A program made the translations under genes and the position numbers. Below the pieces are notes generated by a model. The model had not been told where the DNA came from. It did no database searches and was given only the letters and a program-made list of their open reading frames with translations. Shown one piece after another: positions 27,185 through 36,183 of a stretch of 64,000 bases of DNA. This DNA is from Nonlabens spongiae (GTDB taxonomy: Bacteria; Bacteroidota; Bacteroidia; Flavobacteriales; Flavobacteriaceae), in NCBI RefSeq assembly GCF_002117125.1, contig NZ_CP019344.1, forward strand, positions 1,612,001 through 1,676,000, given 5' to 3'. Position 1 is the stretch's first letter. Each line of letters starts with the position of its first letter.

Positions 27185-28681
27185 TTACCTATTTCTCCAG
27201 AAAAACGGAGTTAAAAGAATAAGGACTGTAAAGAGCTCTAACCTGCCTATAAGCATCAAAAATGCACACCACCATTTACCTAGCTCTGGTAGACCTGCAA
27301 AATTATTGACGGGTGAAAGATCACCAAAAGCTGGCCCCACGTTACCCAGGCTACTCAATGCACCCCCAATAGCCGTATCAAAATCGAGACCGAGTGCTGC
27401 GAGCCCTATGGAACCTACGATAAATGCGAGCATGTAGAGAATAAAGAAACCTAGCACATTGAACACAACATTGCTGGTCAGCGCTCTTCTATTGTAGCGC
27501 ACAGGAAGTATCGCATTTGGGTGTAATGTTCTTTTGAATTCTAGCACACCATTTCTGATAAGAATAATGTGACGCATGACCTTTATTCCTCCTGAGGTTG
27601 AGCCTGCACTCCCCCCCAAAAAGAACAAACCAAAAAACATGATCGTTAAAAACGGCGTCCACATCGTGAAATCTGCTGAGACAAATCCTGTCGTAGTAAT
27701 GACCGCCAATACTTGAAAAAAGCTATGTCGGGCTGCACTCTCAAATTCGCCCAAAACCATAGGGTGATCAATCGTGGAAACAGAAGGATCTGCTTGAAAA
27801 TAAATAAGAAACGTGCCTATTATAGAAAAACCTAGGACAAAACTCGTGTACCACTTGAACTCGGTATCCTTTCCTATTTTTGAAAACTTCCCTTTAAACC
27901 CAAAATAACTTAAAACGAAGTTCATCCCAGCAATAAACATGAATACCGTGATGATCCACTGAATCGCAGGATTATCATTCCAGTAGGCAATACTGGCATT
28001 TTTGGTCGAAAATCCTCCTGTGGAAAGTGTACTCAAAGCATGGTTCACCGCATCAAACCAGCCCATTCCCGCAAGCTTAAGCAAAACAGTCTCTATACCC
28101 GTATAACCCACATAGATCAACCACAGTCTTTTTGCGGTATCAGTGATTCTAGGGTGCAATTTATCGGCACTGGGACCCGGCGACTCTGCTGCAAATAGCT
28201 GCATACCTCCTATCCCGAGCAGCGGTAAGATCGCCACCGCCAGCACGATAATTCCCATCCCGCCGATCCAGTGGGTAAGACTACGCCAGAAGAGAATCCC
28301 TTTGGGCATGATCTCGATATCATTCATGATGCTTGCTCCAGTAGTGGTGAAACCACTCATGGTTTCAAAAAAAGCATCAGTATAGTTGTCGATTGCGCCA
28401 CTAAACATATAGGGCATCGTTCCAGCAAAGGCCATAATAAGCCAGCCCAAGGTTACGATAAGATAGCCTTCTTTTTTCTGGAGTTGTTTGACGTGATCTC
28501 TGGTAAAATACATTACAGCAGCTCCTAGGACTACAGCCACGCCACTCGCCATTAAAATATTCCACCCTTCAGGTTCATTATAATAGGCACTGACTAAAGC
28601 ACTGATCATCATAAAGCCACCATTAAAGACCAGTAATAGTCCCATGATGTACGATATGATCTTATAATTGAGACGCGTCAT
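27185..28681 (-). CDS. trkH: TrkH family potassium uptake protein
   Basis: K+ channel subunit of the Trk system, with TrkA as regulator. I start at ATG 28681 (MTRLNYKIISYIMG), which overlaps the trkA stop by one base; the ORF extends to 28729 with no support. The 498 residues hold about ten membrane helices and the P-loop-like segments with selectivity Gly: MSGFTTTGAS, LSTLSTGGFST, TTTGFVSAD and LSSLGNVGPA. All four repeats look intact. Confidence 0.96.
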   Translation of the reverse strand: MTRLNYKIISYIMGLLLVFNGGFMMISALVSAYYNEPEGWNILMASGVAVVLGAAVMYFTRDHVKQLQKKEGYLIVTLGWLIMAFAGTMPYMFSGAIDNYTDAFFETMSGFTTTGASIMNDIEIMPKGILFWRSLTHWIGGMGIIVLAVAILPLLGIGGMQLFAAESPGPSADKLHPRITDTAKRLWLIYVGYTGIETVLLKLAGMGWFDAVNHALSTLSTGGFSTKNASIAYWNDNPAIQWIITVFMFIAGMNFVLSYFGFKGKFSKIGKDTEFKWYTSFVLGFSIIGTFLIYFQADPSVSTIDHPMVLGEFESAARHSFFQVLAVITTTGFVSADFTMWTPFLTIMFFGLFFLGGSAGSTSGGIKVMRHIILIRNGVLEFKRTLHPNAILPVRYNRRALTSNVVFNVLGFFILYMLAFIVGSIGLAALGLDFDTAIGGALSSLGNVGPAFGDLSPVNNFAGLPELGKWWCAFLMLIGRLELFTVLILLTPFFWRNR

Positions 28682-30030
28682 TACAAGAAGAGCTTTTCTA
28701 CCTTTGAAATAGATCTTGGCAAACAACAAACCACAACGCGATCTCCCGGCTGAATCGTAAAGTTACCCAAGGCAATCTGGCCTACACCATCACGTATCAC
28801 ACCACCTATGATCGCACTTCTAGGAATACCACAGCTCACAATGTTTTTACCTGCAACCTCGCTACTAGGCTTTACAATAAATTCCAGCAGCTCGGCATTC
28901 ATGTTATTGAGCTTGGTCATGGCGACCACCTCACCTTTGCGCACGTATCTGAATATGTTGTTTGCGGCGAGTAGTTTTTTATTAATCAGCGTGTCGATTC
29001 CTATACTGTGCGACAGCTGGAAGTAATCCATATTCTCTACCAGAGATATAGTTTTTCCCACACTTTTACTTTTTGCCATAAGGCAAGAAATAATGTTAGT
29101 CTCACTATTCCCGGTAACTGCGATAAAAGCATCCATCTCGTGGATACTTTCTTCTTGAAGCAACTCTACGTTACGTCCATCACCATGAATAACGAGAGCA
29201 TCTGGCAATTGATCTGCAATTTCAAATGCGCGCTCTCCGTTCTTTTCGATCAGCTTTACGTAAACACCGCGTTCAACTAGCTTCTTAGCACTTTGAATCC
29301 CGATGTTACTCCCGCCCAAGATCATCACGTTGCGCATGACCTTTTTAGTCTTACCGGTAAGCTTGTAAAGCTCTTCCACGCCACCGGCATTGGTAATAAA
29401 ATACACTTGATCGCCTTCTTTGAATTGGGTATCCCCACGCGGGATCAACGTGTACTGCGTTCCAAAACGCTGTATCGCAATCGGCATAAAGTGTACCTCT
29501 GGAAAAATCTCTCCTGCTTGCTGCACCGTTTTGCCTACAAACTGGGCCGTACGTTGCAGGTTGACTCCTACCATAGTCAGCGCACCGTCCTCAAACTCAT
29601 AGCTGTCGTTAAAGGCGCTTTGGTTGAGTAACAATTCTATTTCCTTACTCGCGAGGGATTCTGGTGAGATCAGTTCATCGATCCCAAACCCTCTGAAACC
29701 TATATCTTCTTGATGCTCTAAAAATTCGGTATTGGAAATACGGGCTATGGTACGTTTAGCACCCATCTGTTTTGCCAAAACACAAATCGTAATATTAGTC
29801 GTTTCAGAGCTGGTTACAGAGATCACCAGATCCGCCTGATCGATCTTCGCATCCTGCAAAACCTTGATGGAGGTACTGTCCCCCTTCAGCGTAATGATAT
29901 CCAGATGTGTATCGGCATAAAATAAGTTTTCCTTCACGGGATCGATCAGGGTAATATCCTGAGATTCAAAGGAAAGCAGCTTTGCCAGATGAAAACCTAC
30001 TTCTCCAGCACCAGCGATAATGATTTTCAT
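28681..30030 (-). CDS. trkA: Trk system potassium transport regulator TrkA
   Basis: 449-residue peripheral membrane protein with two RCK (Rossmann NAD-binding) modules, each followed by a TrkA-C domain. Dinucleotide loops are GAGEVGFHLAKLL (6-18) and LGGSNIGIQSAKKL. It gates TrkH in response to nucleotides. Translational coupling with trkH is tight (stop and start overlap in TAATG). The first gene of the two-gene operon. Confidence 0.96.
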   Translation of the reverse strand: MKIIIAGAGEVGFHLAKLLSFESQDITLIDPVKENLFYADTHLDIITLKGDSTSIKVLQDAKIDQADLVISVTSSETTNITICVLAKQMGAKRTIARISNTEFLEHQEDIGFRGFGIDELISPESLASKEIELLLNQSAFNDSYEFEDGALTMVGVNLQRTAQFVGKTVQQAGEIFPEVHFMPIAIQRFGTQYTLIPRGDTQFKEGDQVYFITNAGGVEELYKLTGKTKKVMRNVMILGGSNIGIQSAKKLVERGVYVKLIEKNGERAFEIADQLPDALVIHGDGRNVELLQEESIHEMDAFIAVTGNSETNIISCLMAKSKSVGKTISLVENMDYFQLSHSIGIDTLINKKLLAANNIFRYVRKGEVVAMTKLNNMNAELLEFIVKPSSEVAGKNIVSCGIPRSAIIGGVIRDGVGQIALGNFTIQPGDRVVVCCLPRSISKVEKLFL

Positions 30031-30145
30031 AAAATGCTTATGTAATTCAAAGATACTGGAACTGAGAAAATCTTGCGAGTGCTGTCATAAATAATCTTTT
30101 TACATATTTCATACTTAATCATTTAAGGTGAGGATATTATGATTA

Positions 30146-30161
30146 CGCTTTCGCGAAAGCG
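30146..30161. repeat. 16-bp palindrome, trkA-ubiE intergenic
   Basis: Perfect copy. Right flank GAGACC, shared with copies at 1923 and 50460. Confidence 0.95.
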
Positions 30162-30244
30162 AGACCATCACACGCCCCTACATCCCAAAGCGTTAGACCT
30201 TTATTAAAGTAATGTGGCGAGAGCAAGAGCTCAGGTCTAGAGTG

Positions 30245-30252
30245 TATCTTTG
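30245..30252 (+). promoter_or_regulatory. -7 box TATCTTTG of ubiE-porT
   Basis: Exact TAnnTTTG match 16 nt before ATG 30269. Confidence 0.7.
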
Positions 30253-30268
30253 CTGCTTTGAACGACAA

Positions 30269-31000
30269 ATGGCGAAAGAGGTAAAACCATACGACAATCA
30301 AGATAGCGGGAAAAAGGAACAGGTGACGCACATGTTTGACACGATAAGTGGAGAGTATGATGGCTTGAACCGTATGATTTCTTTGGGTCTGGATCAGAAA
30401 TGGCGTGACAATGTGGTTAAAATGGTCGCAGATCATCAACCTGAAGTGGTCATGGACATCGCGACCGGTACAGGTGACCTGGTCATTAAAATGGCTCAAC
30501 AAACGAGTGCCAAAAAACTGATAGGACTGGATATCTCCAGCGGTATGCTCGAGGTAGGAAAAATCAAGGTTAAAAAAGAAGACCTATCCAATCGCGTGGA
30601 GATGGTGGTAGGCGATTCTGAAAACCTCCACTATGAGAACGAAAGCATCGATGCGGTGACCGTATCTTATGGCGTGCGCAATTTTGAAGATCTTGAAAAA
30701 GGACTTTCTGAAATTTTACGCGTTTTAAAGCCCGGCGGCATACTCGTGATCCTAGAAACAAGTGTTCCCACCAAGTTCCCGTTCAAGCAAGGTTACTACC
30801 TCTACTCCAGCCTCATCGTTCCTACGCTAGGTAAGGTTTTTTCAAAAGACAAAACCGCTTACGGATACCTCTCAAAAAGTGCCGCAAATTTCCCTTATGG
30901 TGAACGGTTCAACAATATTTTGAAGAAAGTAGGGTTTAAGGATATAGAGAATCATTTGCAGTTTCACGGTGCCTCTACCATTTACAAAGCAGTAAAATAA
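30269..31000 (+). CDS. ubiE: Demethylmenaquinone methyltransferase UbiE/MenG
   Basis: C-methylates demethylmenaquinone in the last step of menaquinone synthesis. The start is placed at ATG 30269 because the TATCTTTG box lies just upstream, giving 243 residues. Family signatures: MFDTISGEYDGLNRMISLGLD, MDIATGTGDLV, VSYGVRNFE, LEILRVLKPGG-like segment, and YLYSSLIVPTLGK near the end. Menaquinone is the expected quinone partner for Na+-NQR here. porT follows after 4 bp. Confidence 0.95.
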   Translation: MAKEVKPYDNQDSGKKEQVTHMFDTISGEYDGLNRMISLGLDQKWRDNVVKMVADHQPEVVMDIATGTGDLVIKMAQQTSAKKLIGLDISSGMLEVGKIKVKKEDLSNRVEMVVGDSENLHYENESIDAVTVSYGVRNFEDLEKGLSEILRVLKPGGILVILETSVPTKFPFKQGYYLYSSLIVPTLGKVFSKDKTAYGYLSKSAANFPYGERFNNILKKVGFKDIENHLQFHGASTIYKAVK

Positions 31001-31004
31001 GCTA

Positions 31005-31706
31005 ATGAATTTAAGATTGATGGTCATTCTGCTTTTGACAGGATGTTTTTCTTATAGTCAGGGTCCGATCAAGGAACGGATACGAAATCTGGAAAATTTT
31101 GACAAGAAAAGGTGGTCTTGGGGGTATTATCTCGGGATGAACAGCTACGACTACAAATTTGATTACGAAGAAGTTCAAGAGGTAGATATTCAAACAGAAA
31201 CCTCGCTGGGATTCAATGTGGGCTTAGTGGGTGATCTGCGTATCAATGATTATATCAACTTGCGCTTAGAGCCGGGTATCAGCTTTGTGACGCGCAATCT
31301 TACGTTCCCTGACCCTACCCTGATCGAGGAATCAGATCGACTGCGAGAGGTAACATCTACCTACATCAATGTGCCATTACTGGTTAAATTCAGCACAAAA
31401 CGCCTGAATAATGTAAAACCTTTTGTGGTGGGTGGAGTTTCTTGGTCACGAAACCTTTCCAGTAATGAGGATAGCCCAGATGATAATCTTGCAGGTCAAT
31501 TCAGACAAAAGAGCGATGTCTTCAATTATGAACTAGGGATAGGAATAGACCTTTATTTATTCTTCTTCAAATTTACACCTTCCATAAGAGGAGTTTTTGC
31601 CATGACTGATGAATTGGTACGCGATGCAGATCCCGACAGTCCTTACACGGGCAACATAAGCTCGATGCAATCGAGGGGTGTTTTTTTGAACTTTACGTTC
31701 CAATAA
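31005..31706 (+). CDS. porT: PorT-like outer-membrane protein, T9SS component
   Basis: 233 residues, signal peptide ending near FSYSQ, then a beta-barrel with alternating strands and a C-terminal aromatic residue (FLNFTFQ). The position directly after ubiE matches the ubiE-porT pair I remember from Flavobacterium johnsoniae, and the sequence (WGYYLGMNSYDYKF, LEPGISFVTRNL) resembles PorT. PorT is needed for T9SS secretion and gliding in relatives. The gene end overlaps the convergent trmH-family gene by 14 bp. Confidence 0.83.
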   Translation: MNLRLMVILLLTGCFSYSQGPIKERIRNLENFDKKRWSWGYYLGMNSYDYKFDYEEVQEVDIQTETSLGFNVGLVGDLRINDYINLRLEPGISFVTRNLTFPDPTLIEESDRLREVTSTYINVPLLVKFSTKRLNNVKPFVVGGVSWSRNLSSNEDSPDDNLAGQFRQKSDVFNYELGIGIDLYLFFFKFTPSIRGVFAMTDELVRDADPDSPYTGNISSMQSRGVFLNFTFQ

Positions 31707-32427
31707 AATTAGGCCGCATCCATTCGGCTACGATGATGGACGTTGCTATGGCGACGTTGAGGCTTTCAGTTATTGATGATTGGGAATGCGGCGGGATGCA
31801 AACAGCTGGTGCTAGATCAAGCAATTCTTTTTTTACGCCGTGCGACTCGCTTCCCATGATGAGAATTCCGTTTTGATCTAATTCAGTTTGATAAATACTG
31901 GTTCCCTCCATTGCGGTCGGATATAAAGGTAGATCTGTTTTACTTAGAAACTTTTCTAAATCGATATAATGAATCTGGACACGAGCTATGGAGGCCATGC
32001 TGGCTTGAACGGTTTTGGGATTGTAGGCATCAACGGTTTCAGCAGAACAAAGTATGTGTTTGATACCATACCAGTCTGCGAGCCTGATGATGGTTCCCAA
32101 GTTTCCGGGATCTTGGATATCGTCCAGAGCGATGATGGGACCTGAATCAGGTAAAGGTTGTTTTTCTGGAATTTTAAAGATAGCAAGATAACCCGGTGGA
32201 GTGGTCACATTTGATAAGCTCTTCATATCTTTTACTGAAATAATCGACGGATTCAAAGCGTTCAATTTATCAGCTCCTTCAGAAACTAGGATTTCTTCAT
32301 GGTCAAGACCTGCTTCCACAAGCTCCAAAATCGATTTATAGCCCTCTACCACAAAGAGACTAAATTCTGCTCTGTTCTTTTTTCTGGCGAGGGATTTGAT
32401 AAGCTTCAGTCTTGCTTTTGTAACCAT
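31693..32427 (-). CDS. TrmH/SpoU family RNA 2'-O-ribose methyltransferase
   Basis: 244-residue SPOUT-fold enzyme; an N-terminal substrate-binding domain (AEFSLFVVEGYKSILEL) precedes the knotted SAM domain with DDIQDPGNLGTIIRLADWYGI, GILIMGSESHGVKKELLDLA and PPHSQSSITESLNVAIATSIIV. Target, tRNA or 23S rRNA, not determined. It is convergent with porT and divergent from the Omp85 gene. Confidence 0.93.
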   Translation of the reverse strand: MVTKARLKLIKSLARKKNRAEFSLFVVEGYKSILELVEAGLDHEEILVSEGADKLNALNPSIISVKDMKSLSNVTTPPGYLAIFKIPEKQPLPDSGPIIALDDIQDPGNLGTIIRLADWYGIKHILCSAETVDAYNPKTVQASMASIARVQIHYIDLEKFLSKTDLPLYPTAMEGTSIYQTELDQNGILIMGSESHGVKKELLDLAPAVCIPPHSQSSITESLNVAIATSIIVAEWMRPNFIGT

Positions 32428-32437
32428 TATATAATTG

Positions 32438-32445
32438 TATTTTTG
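32438..32445 (+). promoter_or_regulatory. -7 box TATTTTTG of the Omp85 gene
   Basis: Exact TAnnTTTG match 11 nt before ATG 32457. Confidence 0.65.
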
Positions 32446-32456
32446 AGCGTTGTACT

Positions 32457-35006
32457 ATGATGAAAGACACCTGCGGCGTAAAAATAGTTTTTATAATTTT
32501 TGCCACTCTTATTCTGAGCGCCTGCAACGCTATTAAACGTGTACCTGACGGTCAAAAACTGTTAGTAGAAAACATCATTAGGGTAGACAGTCTTAAGCCG
32601 AAAGACTCAAGAGTCGGTACGCTCCCGGTACAACAACCCAATCAAAAAATCCCGTTGATCAATTACCCGCTACGGTTGCACATTTACAACCTTGCCCGGC
32701 CCAACCGCGATTCCATTTATCTCAAATGGATGCAAGAGAATCCGGAAGCGCTCAAGAGGCGCAACGCCATACTTTCTGAAAAGCAGACCATGCGATTGGG
32801 AGAAAGTCTGGTAGGGTTCAATAATTGGCTCAAACGTACTGGTGAAGCTCCTGTTCTAATTGAGAAAGATTTGATTGAAAAATCAAAAGATCGCTTGCGC
32901 AAATGGTACTGGAATCAAGGTTACTTTAATGCTGAAGTTGATCACAAAGTTCTTGATCTCAAAGCAAAAAAGCGCAGTAAAATTGCTTACTACATTAACC
33001 GCCACGAGCCTTACTTTATAGACAGTCTCAAAACAGATATCAAAAGTCCTGCTTTAGATTCCCTGTATGAGCTTACCAAAGATAAAAGTCTGATCATTTC
33101 TGGAGAACAATATTTCTCACCACTTTATAGTCAAGAACGTGATCGTTTGTTCAGCTACATGCGTAATCGCGGTGCTTATTATCTTGAGAAAGAAAACATC
33201 AGGTTTGAGGCAGATACCGTAAATACGGGCAAAAAGGTCAACTCGATTTTAAAAATAAGCCAGCGCGAGATCAGAGAAGAAGATTCTTCTCGATATGTCA
33301 ATCATCAACTTTATCGCATCAAGGACGTGATTATCGCTCCAGATGTTTTACCCAACGAGGTTCAGGATACCGTTGTTTATAATGGCTATAAAATCCTCGT
33401 AGGCAAAGAGTCAAAATACCGACCAAAATCACTGACCGATGCCGTTTTCACGCAACAAGGAGATATTTACAGAGATCTCGACCGCAGTAGAACCTACAAA
33501 AGAATCACGGAGCTACGCAGTTTTTTTGCTCCATCCATAAGTTATTATCCAGACCCTAATGATTCTACAAGCAATGAACTCATTGCACGAATTGATTTGC
33601 AATCCAAAAAGAAATTTGAACTCAACTTTGTTCCAGAAGCTACGCACAGTAATATTCAGGCATTTGGTATAGGTTTGAATACATCTCTTTTAATGAGGAA
33701 TATTTTCAGGGGAAGTGAAACCTTGGATATTAGTTTCAGAGGTAATGTTGGTGCCAGTGCAAATGCTTCAAACGGTGATACTCGGTTTTTTGATTTACAG
33801 GAACTGGGTGCCGATGCAAAACTGACTTTTCCCAGAATGTTCATCCCGATCCGTACCGATAGTTTGATTCCAAAATACATGTCACCCTCGACTGATTTCT
33901 CTTTGGGTTTCTTCAGTCAAACTAACATAGGTCTGGATAAACAGAGTGTCAACGGCGGTCTCTCCTACAACTGGGAACAAACACCCATCAAAAGTACGCG
34001 AGTGGATCTGGTTAATGCCCAATATGTGCGCAATCTTGATCCAGATGATTTCTTTTCAGTCTACCAGAGCAGCTACGGATCGCTCAATGATATCGCAGAC
34101 CAACTGAATATCGTAGATCCTACCTATGTGAACGAAAATCAGAACCTCTCCATACCTGATGGAACCAGAGCCTTCACTAGAGACGTTTTGAATGGAACCA
34201 TACCTACAAACAACGATCAGCTGAGCAGCGTAAGGAATATTGAAGAGCGTCGAGACCGCCTCTCTCAAGACAACCTCATCATATCGTCCAGCTACAACTG
34301 GGTGAGAAACAACCGTCAAGGTATCTACGATAATGATTTTTCCCGATTAAGTTTAAGATTAGAGGTTGCAGGTAATGTTCTCAGTGCCATTTCTGATGTG
34401 GCGGGTATAGAAGAATCAGCTGACGGCAAACGGGAAGTTTTTGGAGTAGAATACAGTCAGTATGTGAAACCTGAAATTGATTATATCAAACACTGGCAGT
34501 ATGTGAACGGTCATGTTTTTGCGATTAGAACTTTTGGGGGAATTGCTATTCCCTATGGCAATTCAGACAACATTCCTTTCATCAGATCTTTTTTTGCGGG
34601 TGGACCCAATGATAATAGAGCCTGGCAAGCTTATGAGTTGGGACCTGGAAGCACTGGAGGAATCAACGATTTTAACGAGGCCAACATGAAAATTGCCCTC
34701 AACGCAGAATATCGCTTCCCAATTGCAGGAGCATTTCAAGGTGCCGTCTTTGCAGATGCTGGTAACATCTGGAATGTTCTGGATAGTGAAGATAATCCAG
34801 ATGCCATTTTCAGATCATGGAAGGACCTTTCTGAAATTGCGCTGGGAACCGGTTTTGGGATCCGGTATGACTTTGGTTTTTTTGTATTGAGGTTTGATAC
34901 CGGCTTTAAAACCTACGATCCAGGAAAAGAAGAAGGAGACCGCTGGCTCAATCAAGTCAAGCTCTCTGATGCAGTTCTCAACGTAGGTATCAACTACCCT
35001 TTCTAA
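32457..35006 (+). CDS. tamL: Omp85-family outer-membrane lipoprotein, TamL-like
   Basis: 849 residues. A lipoprotein signal with lipobox LSAC (Cys23) is followed by POTRA-like domains and a C-terminal 16-strand barrel region (from about 410). The Omp85 hallmarks visible include RSFFAGGPNDNRAW (strand and loop 6 region, normally xRGxx) and a final strand ending in aromatic PF. Lipid-anchored Omp85 proteins of this type are known in Bacteroidota as TamL. The run trmH, Omp85, fbaA, accD fits other flavobacterial genomes as I remember them. The symbol is a family-level guess. Confidence 0.85.
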   Translation: MMKDTCGVKIVFIIFATLILSACNAIKRVPDGQKLLVENIIRVDSLKPKDSRVGTLPVQQPNQKIPLINYPLRLHIYNLARPNRDSIYLKWMQENPEALKRRNAILSEKQTMRLGESLVGFNNWLKRTGEAPVLIEKDLIEKSKDRLRKWYWNQGYFNAEVDHKVLDLKAKKRSKIAYYINRHEPYFIDSLKTDIKSPALDSLYELTKDKSLIISGEQYFSPLYSQERDRLFSYMRNRGAYYLEKENIRFEADTVNTGKKVNSILKISQREIREEDSSRYVNHQLYRIKDVIIAPDVLPNEVQDTVVYNGYKILVGKESKYRPKSLTDAVFTQQGDIYRDLDRSRTYKRITELRSFFAPSISYYPDPNDSTSNELIARIDLQSKKKFELNFVPEATHSNIQAFGIGLNTSLLMRNIFRGSETLDISFRGNVGASANASNGDTRFFDLQELGADAKLTFPRMFIPIRTDSLIPKYMSPSTDFSLGFFSQTNIGLDKQSVNGGLSYNWEQTPIKSTRVDLVNAQYVRNLDPDDFFSVYQSSYGSLNDIADQLNIVDPTYVNENQNLSIPDGTRAFTRDVLNGTIPTNNDQLSSVRNIEERRDRLSQDNLIISSSYNWVRNNRQGIYDNDFSRLSLRLEVAGNVLSAISDVAGIEESADGKREVFGVEYSQYVKPEIDYIKHWQYVNGHVFAIRTFGGIAIPYGNSDNIPFIRSFFAGGPNDNRAWQAYELGPGSTGGINDFNEANMKIALNAEYRFPIAGAFQGAVFADAGNIWNVLDSEDNPDAIFRSWKDLSEIALGTGFGIRYDFGFFVLRFDTGFKTYDPGKEEGDRWLNQVKLSDAVLNVGINYPF

Positions 35007-35032
35007 GTTGCACAGAGCAAGCTAGAATTCCC

Positions 35033-35040
35033 TACTTTTG
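35033..35040 (+). promoter_or_regulatory. -7 box TACTTTTG of fbaA
   Basis: Exact TAnnTTTG match. It lies so close to the ATG at 35042 that the functional start is more likely 35063. A TTG at 35008-35010 may be the -33 element. Confidence 0.7.
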
Positions 35041-35062
35041 TATGATAACCAATAAAGTGATT

Positions 35063-36130
35063 ATGGCTCATAATATCAAACCGGGCGTTGCTACCGGAGA
35101 CGAAGTTCAAGAAATATTTAATCATGCAAAGGCAAATGGCTACGCACTTCCCGCGGTAAATGTTGTGGGGTCCAACTCGGTAAATGCCGTCATGGAAACA
35201 GCTGCTGAGCTCAACTCGCCCGTGATTATTCAGTATTCAAACGGTGGTGCAGTTTTTAACGCTGGTAAAGGACTTAGTAATGAAGGTCAGAGAGCCGCGA
35301 TTTTAGGTGCGATTGCCGGTGCAGAGCATGTTCACAGAATGGCTGAGGCTTATGGAGCGACGGTCATTTTGCATACGGATCACTGTGCAAAAAAGCTTTT
35401 ACCCTGGATTGATGGTTTACTTGACGCGAGTGAGGCACGCTTTCGCGAAAGCGGAAAAAGTTTATTCTCCTCACACATGATCGACTTGAGTGAAGAGCCG
35501 CTAGAGGAGAATATAGAAATTTGTAAAAAATATCTTGAGCGCATGTCTAAGATGAACATGACGCTTGAGATTGAGCTGGGAATTACTGGCGGTGAGGAAG
35601 ATGGCGTAGATAACAGCGATGTAGATGAGTCCAAACTCTACACGCAACCTGAGGAAGTAGCTTACGCTTATGAGGAGCTTAAAAAGATAAGTGATCGTTT
35701 TACGGTTGCCGCAGCCTTTGGTAACGTTCATGGCGTTTACAAGCCTGGTAACGTTAAACTGACTCCCAAAATCTTGAAGAATTCTCAAGAGTACGTTTCT
35801 AAGAAATATAACGTCGAGCACAACCATATCGATTTTGTTTTTCACGGTGGTTCAGGTTCTACCCTTGAAGAAATTAGAGAAGCGATAGGTTACGGTGTTA
35901 TCAAAATGAACATCGATACCGATTTACAGTGGGCTTTTGCACATGGAATCAAGTCGTACATGGATGAAAACAACGATTTCTTACTTACTCAAATAGGAAA
36001 CCCTACCGGCGCCGATTCACCCAACAAAAAATACTACGACCCGAGAAAATGGTTGCGCATAGGCGAAGAAAGCTTCAAAGAGCGTCTGAAAAAAGCTTTT
36101 GAGGATTTGAACAACATAAACACCTTATAA
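35063..36130 (+). CDS. fbaA: Class II fructose-bisphosphate aldolase
   Basis: Zn2+-dependent reversible cleavage of fructose-1,6-bisphosphate to DHAP and G3P. 355 residues from the ATG at 35063 (MAHNIKPGVATG); the ATG at 35042 is at the edge of the promoter. Metal and catalytic residues are in HTDHCAKK (His107), NVHGVYKPGN and FHGGSGS. It is of the E. coli FbaA subclass (SSHMIDLSEEPLEENI, TLEIELG-TGGEEDGVDN). A palindrome encodes RFRES at 126-130 where E. coli has residues of equal number. Confidence 0.96.
   Translation: MAHNIKPGVATGDEVQEIFNHAKANGYALPAVNVVGSNSVNAVMETAAELNSPVIIQYSNGGAVFNAGKGLSNEGQRAAILGAIAGAEHVHRMAEAYGATVILHTDHCAKKLLPWIDGLLDASEARFRESGKSLFSSHMIDLSEEPLEENIEICKKYLERMSKMNMTLEIELGITGGEEDGVDNSDVDESKLYTQPEEVAYAYEELKKISDRFTVAAAFGNVHGVYKPGNVKLTPKILKNSQEYVSKKYNVEHNHIDFVFHGGSGSTLEEIREAIGYGVIKMNIDTDLQWAFAHGIKSYMDENNDFLLTQIGNPTGADSPNKKYYDPRKWLRIGEESFKERLKKAFEDLNNINTL
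35438..35453. repeat. 16-bp palindrome inside fbaA
   Basis: Perfect copy, read as RFRES in a surface helix of the aldolase; protein length relative to E. coli is unchanged. Confidence 0.95.
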
Positions 36131-36141
36131 ATTATGAAATT

Positions 36142-36161
36142 GAATTCTGAATTCAGAATTC
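36142..36161. repeat. 20-bp perfect palindrome between fbaA and accD
   Basis: GAATTCTGAATTCAGAATTC, flanked by ATGAAA and TTTCAT that extend a possible stem with a 2-nt bulge. It lies 12 bp after the fbaA stop and 23 bp before accD. It may be an attenuator or mRNA-processing element. Confidence 0.7.
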
Positions 36162-36183
36162 TTTCATTCTAGATTAACAGTAA

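Larger units (their letters stand above)
30031..30268. other. Divergent intergenic region trkA-ubiE
   Basis: 238 bp with a perfect palindrome (30146-30161) and the ubiE promoter box (30245-30252). A longer in-frame ORF upstream of ubiE covers part of it but lies over the promoter. Confidence 0.6.

Noticed and set aside
28682..28729. Longer trkH start at 28729
   Set aside because: It lies within trkA, while ATG 28681 gives the conserved N-terminus and TAATG coupling.
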